A stretch of DNA of 64,000 bases from Gloeopeniophorella convolvens (taxonomy: Eukaryota; Basidiomycota; Agaricomycetes; Russulales). Where the stretch lies: the NCBI GenBank assembly GCA_022496205.1, contig WTXD01000018.1, positions 453,016 through 517,015 on the forward strand. The letters are read 5' to 3'. A model generated the notes under the pieces. The model was not told the DNA's origin. It searched no databases and saw only the letters and a program-made list of their open reading frames with translations. Position 1 is the stretch's first letter; every line of letters begins with the position of its first letter. The translations under genes and the position numbers were made by a program. Below are positions 59,871 through 64,000 of the stretch, piece after piece.

Positions 59871-61485
59871 CCTTGGCCCACACCAGGTGTTTGTGGGATC
59901 TGCTGTTCTACTTTGATGGGCCCTGAAATTATATCAGCATCGCGCTGCCGAGGACTTGCTAAGGGCCCAAGATCCCTTGCCATTATATTCTGCTAATCAT
60001 CTGGAGGTGGCCCATTGTTGTCTTTCGGGCCCTGCTGCTATCGACCAAGGGTGGGCCGGCACGCATCTGCCGAGACGAATGCCGAAGGACCTGTATGGGC
60101 CACATGGATCCGACAACCCGTCGCTGCGGCTAGCCCATGCGTGGCCCAAATCTATATCGCTCTGCTCTGCTGTTCTTCGAGGTGTGGCCCACTAGTTCAA
60201 TCAAGGATACTGGCTGTTACACCAGCATTGGCCAGTGCGACCCACCAGTTTCGCTGCCGCAAGCGGGCGAGGGGCCCATCGCAATTCAATCAATAGCGCT
60301 GCCATTCGCTGAGGATGGGCCAGCATGTCCATGCAGAGCAGAATGCTGCCAGGGAGGCATTGGCCAACCAGGTTCAGTCATGCGCTGTTGCTGGCAGCCT
60401 GCACATGGCCGAAGCCACTACTGTTATCTCTGCTAACGGTATATGGGTGGCCATCACGCCGTCTTGAGTCGCGCCTGCTGCTACACCAGAGGTGGCCAAT
60501 ACCTTGCCTAGCGCCGCTGCTGGCAGAAGGCGGGGGGCCCGTTCCAGATCACTTGGTTGCTGCGCTGCTCGCTGAGGATGGGCCATTGCATCCGTGCAGA
60601 GAGAGACGCCGCCGGGCTCGCATTGGCCAGTCGACTCCAGCCACGTCTCCTTGCTAACAGTTCCCGTGTGGCCCACAACAGTGTCATTGTGCTCTGCTGA
60701 ATCTCTACGTGTGGCCATTATGATGTTGCAAAACGTACCCGCCGTTGTGCTAGACGTGGCCGATGAGGTCTCCCAGTGCTGCTGCTGTAGGCAGCCGGGG
60801 GGCCCATTCTAGTTTATTTGGTGACCCCGCTGCTCATCAGGGACGGGCCATTGCACCCATATAGAGCGGGATGCTGCCGGTCACGCATCGGCCAATCGAT
60901 TTTAGACAGGTATCCTTGCTGACAGTCTGCGCGTGGCCCAAGGCGGCACCATCAGTCCATTTTCCCTCGCCGCTGCCCACCAGGGATGGGCCAATGCCTT
61001 TATGCAGAGTACGCTGCTGCCGGACAAGCATGGGCCAGTCGAGTCCAGCTAGACGTCCCTGCCGCCAGTCTACGCAAGGCCCAAGGCAGCACCGTAGATG
61101 CTCTGCTGCTAGTCTATGTGCGGCCATCACGTTGCTCGAAACTTGCCTGCTGATGCACTAGAGATGGCCAATACGGTTGTCTAGCACTGCTGCTGGGGGC
61201 AGGCGGGAGGCCCATAGTGATTGGATTCACCTGCGCTGCTGCCCACTAGGAATGGGCCAGCACACCTATGCAAAGCGGGATGCTAACGGACTGGCATTGG
61301 CCATTCGGATCCAGTCAGGCCCCTTTGCCGGCAGGTCACGCGTGGCCCGGATGTGTGCCAGAAGGGGCCAGCGCCATTTCCCAGGATGTGGCTGCTGGCG
61401 GCATGTGTATGGCCCAATTCCGGCATGGCTTCTTGGATGGTCCAGGCCCTGCCGGTAGCTCGCGCGTGGCCCAGCTTCGTTCATC
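59740..61485. repeat. GGCC array: about 45-base period, about 265-base higher-order repeat
   Basis: About 40 GGCC cores (mostly TGGGCCA, TGGCCCA or TGGCCAA/T) occur at a very regular step of 41-47 bases. Six successive subunits differ in sequence, but the set of six repeats. The gatgggcca plus atgctgcc-type subunit starts near 59780, 60046, 60310, 60573, 60838, 60981 and 61249. All but one step are 263-268 bases; the 143-base step marks a partial unit. Most subunits also hold a gctg core. The step is not a strict multiple of three and stops are frequent, so it is not coding. Confidence 0.8.
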
Positions 61486-61869
61486 CAGCGGTTGGCTCAT
61501 TTCGCATACCGTGCTAATCCGGCCCGCATTGGGACGGGTCGAAGCCGGCGGCATCATGCAGGCAGCTCAAATAGGATAATACTGAGGGCAGAATGATGTA
61601 ATAGAGAAGCATTGGCCGCGGGTGCAAGCGGGATCGAAGAGGGATTGTGGGATGATGTCGATCAAGATAGAAGGGGGAGAATAACTGAAGACTTGGGAGA
61701 TGACATACGTTGAGGAGGAATCACTTCTATGTACGAGAGTGGAGTGGAGCGAGAATGTCCAGATGGAAGTGATATTGATTTAAGGTGATAAGAACAAGCG
61801 CATGTAAGACTATAAGTCTCAGGGGGTGTAATCGCATCGCGCATCACTGATACCCCCACATCTGTCGAC

Positions 61870-62281
61870 ATGCAGCCTTCAAACACTTCTGGCCAAGGGG
61901 CGGACGGGAACCACGGTACGTTATTCTGCTTTATTTTGTGCCGGTAACTGTGAATTGGATGTGAGGGCTGCAGGAGGCGGTGGACGAGATCGTCGCAGAG
62001 CCACAAGGGAGCAGCCGCGGCCAGAAACAACGATCGAGAGGCTGCGGGCGGAGGTCGAGGTGCTGGAAGATCTGGTCCGGCAGGTCAACCGGGGGATTTA
62101 CCAGACCACCCGCCTGCAGATGGAGGCTCCGGATGTCGACTGGGGGTTGGGCCAAATCATCTCCTTGCAGAGGGGATTGAGGCAGACGTTGGAGGACGTC
62201 GAGGCGCAGCTCGACTTCGAGATGGACGGGATGTGGAACGGGCTTTCGGAGCGCGGCAGGCACCCTCGGCAGCCCCGCTGA
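61870..62281 (+). CDS. Small coiled-coil protein, two exons
   Basis: The ATG at 61870 gives MQPSNTSGQGADGNHG. A GT-AG intron (61916-61973, gtacgtt to ggctgcag) joins it to GGGRDRRRATREQPRPE, then a heptad-type helix (IERLRAEVEVLEDLVRQVNR; LQRGLRQTLEDVEAQLDF). The end is RGRHPRQPR and TGA at 62279-62281, about 117 residues in all. Small proteins of this shape often accompany large transposons in agaricomycetes, but no function is known. It follows the GGCC array by about 380 bases. Confidence 0.6.
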
Positions 62282-62922
62282 CTGCTGTCCCTCCGTGTGT
62301 ATTATATCTGTATATTTTGTATCAACATCATCGCGCGACTCCCGCCATTGTAACGCTCAACGAGTTGTCTGAAATTTCAAGTCGCGTTCCGTTCCGAGCT
62401 CGGATGTCCGACCGGCCCGGCTTCCCGACACACACATTTCCCGATATCCCCGATTCCATACAATACCCTCTCGTTGCATTCCTTCGTGTCTTCGCCCTGC
62501 CTCAACATAATGACCACAATATCTATATATTTCGCTCATCATTTTGAGCTTCAATATGATTGCACCAGCACACACCCCGGTTCTCCTTCGTTATGCTGCC
62601 GGCCGGGTTCGAATGAGTGCCGCAACTGGCTGCAACTGACCATCCAATGTTAATGCCAGGGATCAATGGTTGGCCGGTGGACTGGTGGACTGCCTCGCGC
62701 TGCGCAGCTGCCGCCAGCCCGCTTATGGCCCACGCTGATGCCGCGGACTTTTTGGCAACCCCGACTGGCACTGCACTGGCATCTTGCACTGGCAGCGCCA
62801 AACGCATGGGTCAGGGAGTGTTTAACACTATCTCACATGACGATAAGTTGCTGATTAACACCTTCCAATGATGATAAGAGATAATCAGCAGCTTTACACA
62901 TCCCTTTCCTCATTGTGTAACC
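62282..62922. other. Intergenic, no gene recognised
   Basis: About 640 bases between two small coiled-coil genes. Short open frames only, and no repeat or known family was seen. Confidence 0.4.
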
Positions 62923-63648
62923 ATGTCTCCCTCCCGTCTCACTCTTACAGAGAAGGTCCTCTGCACATACGTGAAGTTCTTTCGAGACGCTCTCAACGCT
63001 TATGCGGGGAGTGTAACCCGGCAGGAGAGATCAGATCAGAAGGACCGTATTTCCCTCACTCTGGTGCGTCCACTTTTCGAATCCGGAGCCGGTAGGTGTG
63101 CCTCACATTGTTTACCAGAGATTATGCATGAATATATATGCCGACACATTTACTTACACCAGGATTCGCCCCCGAATCCATCCACTTCTCATCAGCCTCA
63201 TGGCAGAATTTCATGCCAATCCTGAAGAACCCAACCTTCTCTCTGTCTCGGCAGAGGACCCCCGGGCATTGCAGAGCCATCTGTACGTTCCGCCTGAGGT
63301 GTTTTTGGACTACCTCAGACTCCTTCCCTCTGAAAACACGAGCCGGTTGTCCACTGACACCAGTGATGCCACCTCTCCTCGCCGGGGATCCTCTGACGGT
63401 GCCGGTCGAGCAGATAATCCCGGTGAGTTGTCATTTGGAATAGCCGAAGTTTTGTAACGGTATTGTTTTTAGATGAGAATGTCCTTTCCGGCAGGGTTCA
63501 TTCCCTCGAGCAGCAGTTCAGACAGATGGCGCTCCGTGCAGGCACTCACGAGAGGACCATCGAGACCCTCCGGCATCACGTTGTGCAGCTTTACGGAGGA
63601 GCGGAAAGAGTTTCTTTGGGGTCCCCCAACTCCGAACGCCTTTCTTAA
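62923..63648 (+). CDS. Hypothetical protein with C-terminal coiled coil
   Basis: The ATG at 62923 gives MSPSRLTLTEKVLCTYVKFF. The likely intron (gtaggtg near 63092 to the ggcag near 63209) leads to EFHANPEEPNLLSVSAED and YVPPEVFLDYLRLLPSENTS. A second intron (about 63421-63471, gtgagtt to ttttag) leads to DENVLSGRVHSLEQQFRQ and ERTIETLRHHVVQLYGG, a short coil. The stop ends at 63648. These introns were chosen because they keep phase and give a natural composition; another acceptor at 63161 gives a different frame. No family is recognised. It may be transposon cargo. Confidence 0.5.
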
Positions 63649-63814
63649 ATCGATAACTGTACCTGTACTATGATGTAGAATCTCCAGCAACGGTTTTTTG
63701 AGCACTCGAACAAATCTGATTCACGTTCTGGTGCCAGGAACGATGATATAATTCACGTGAGCGCCTGGCCTGCACAAGTCCTCTTTCTAGGCAGTATCTC
63801 TCTTTGTCGACATC

Positions 63815-64000
63815 ATGGAACAACCTCAAGTTACAGCACCCACACCCATTCCCAAGCCCCCCTTTGACTACGAAGCACATTGGGCAGAGCTGCCTCAGCC
63901 AGAACGGGAGCGCCGGATCCATGTTCTTACTTCAACTATTATTTTGCTAGCAACTCCTCGCTCACATAGTTCATGCGTAGTACCACGTCTCAGCTGTGAA
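63815..64000 (+). CDS. Partial hypothetical protein at right edge
   Basis: The ATG at 63815 (MEQPQVTAPTPIPKPPFDYE) opens a frame that stays open to the window end. A Pro-rich start and a PERERRIHVL segment are seen. An intron after about 40 codons is likely but unplaced. No family is recognised. Confidence 0.35.
   Translation, partial: MEQPQVTAPTPIPKPPFDYEAHWAELPQPERERRIHVLTSTIILLATPRSHSSCVVPRLSCE

Noticed and set aside
59740..61485. Regular spaced repeats as a CRISPR array or coding repeat
   Set aside because: The host is a fungus, the cores are only 4-7 bases with diverged surroundings, the step varies by a few bases, and all frames have stops.
62590..62620. ggttcgaat-like B box of a tRNA gene
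   Set aside because: No acceptor stem or A box at the right distance could be folded around it.

Overview
This window is nuclear DNA from a filamentous basidiomycete, most likely an agaricomycete. The genes are dense with short GT-AG introns of about 50-80 bases. Several families are typical of mushroom-forming fungi: DUF6535, DUF6534, EF-hand/ZZ proteins with a Goodbye-like N-terminus, secreted glutaminase A, and large multi-exon DNA transposases. No prokaryotic signals or RNA genes were recognised. Exon limits were read by eye from splice motifs and family similarity, so gene spans are firmer than individual introns.

Left part (1-20.8 kb) is ordinary gene-rich sequence. It holds the 5' part of a DUF6535 membrane protein (-), a short EF-hand protein (+), secreted glutaminase GtaA (-), the 75-78 kDa iron-sulfur subunit of mitochondrial complex I (-), the CAAX prenyl protease Ste24 (+), a SURP/DRY-type putative splicing factor (-), and a long EF-hand/ZZ zinc-finger paralogue (+). 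NDUFS1 and STE24 share a 338-base divergent promoter.

Middle part (22-53.1 kb) is a segmental tandem array. One divergent DUF6534 gene (copy A, 21986-23524) is followed by six units. A unit carries a leftover 3' end of copy A (in four units), a conserved promoter, a DUF6534 gene (copies B1-B6, +), and a convergent 2-oxodicarboxylate-type mitochondrial carrier (-). GC-rich spacer blocks separate some units. The exons of the DUF6534 copies that I could read stay open, whereas every carrier copy is broken or partial. Small mobile elements sit inside: a 216-bp Tc1/mariner-like MITE and a roughly 1-kb element with inverted ends.

Right part (53.1-64 kb) starts exactly where homology to the carrier stops, at a CACTG terminus. 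This is read as the left end of a CACTA-like transposon inserted in the sixth carrier. Behind it lie subterminal TATACG-type repeats, a transposase gene (53550-58297), and small coiled-coil genes. A striking 1.7-kb array carries a GGCC core about every 45 bases inside a roughly 265-base higher-order repeat. The right end of the transposon was not found.
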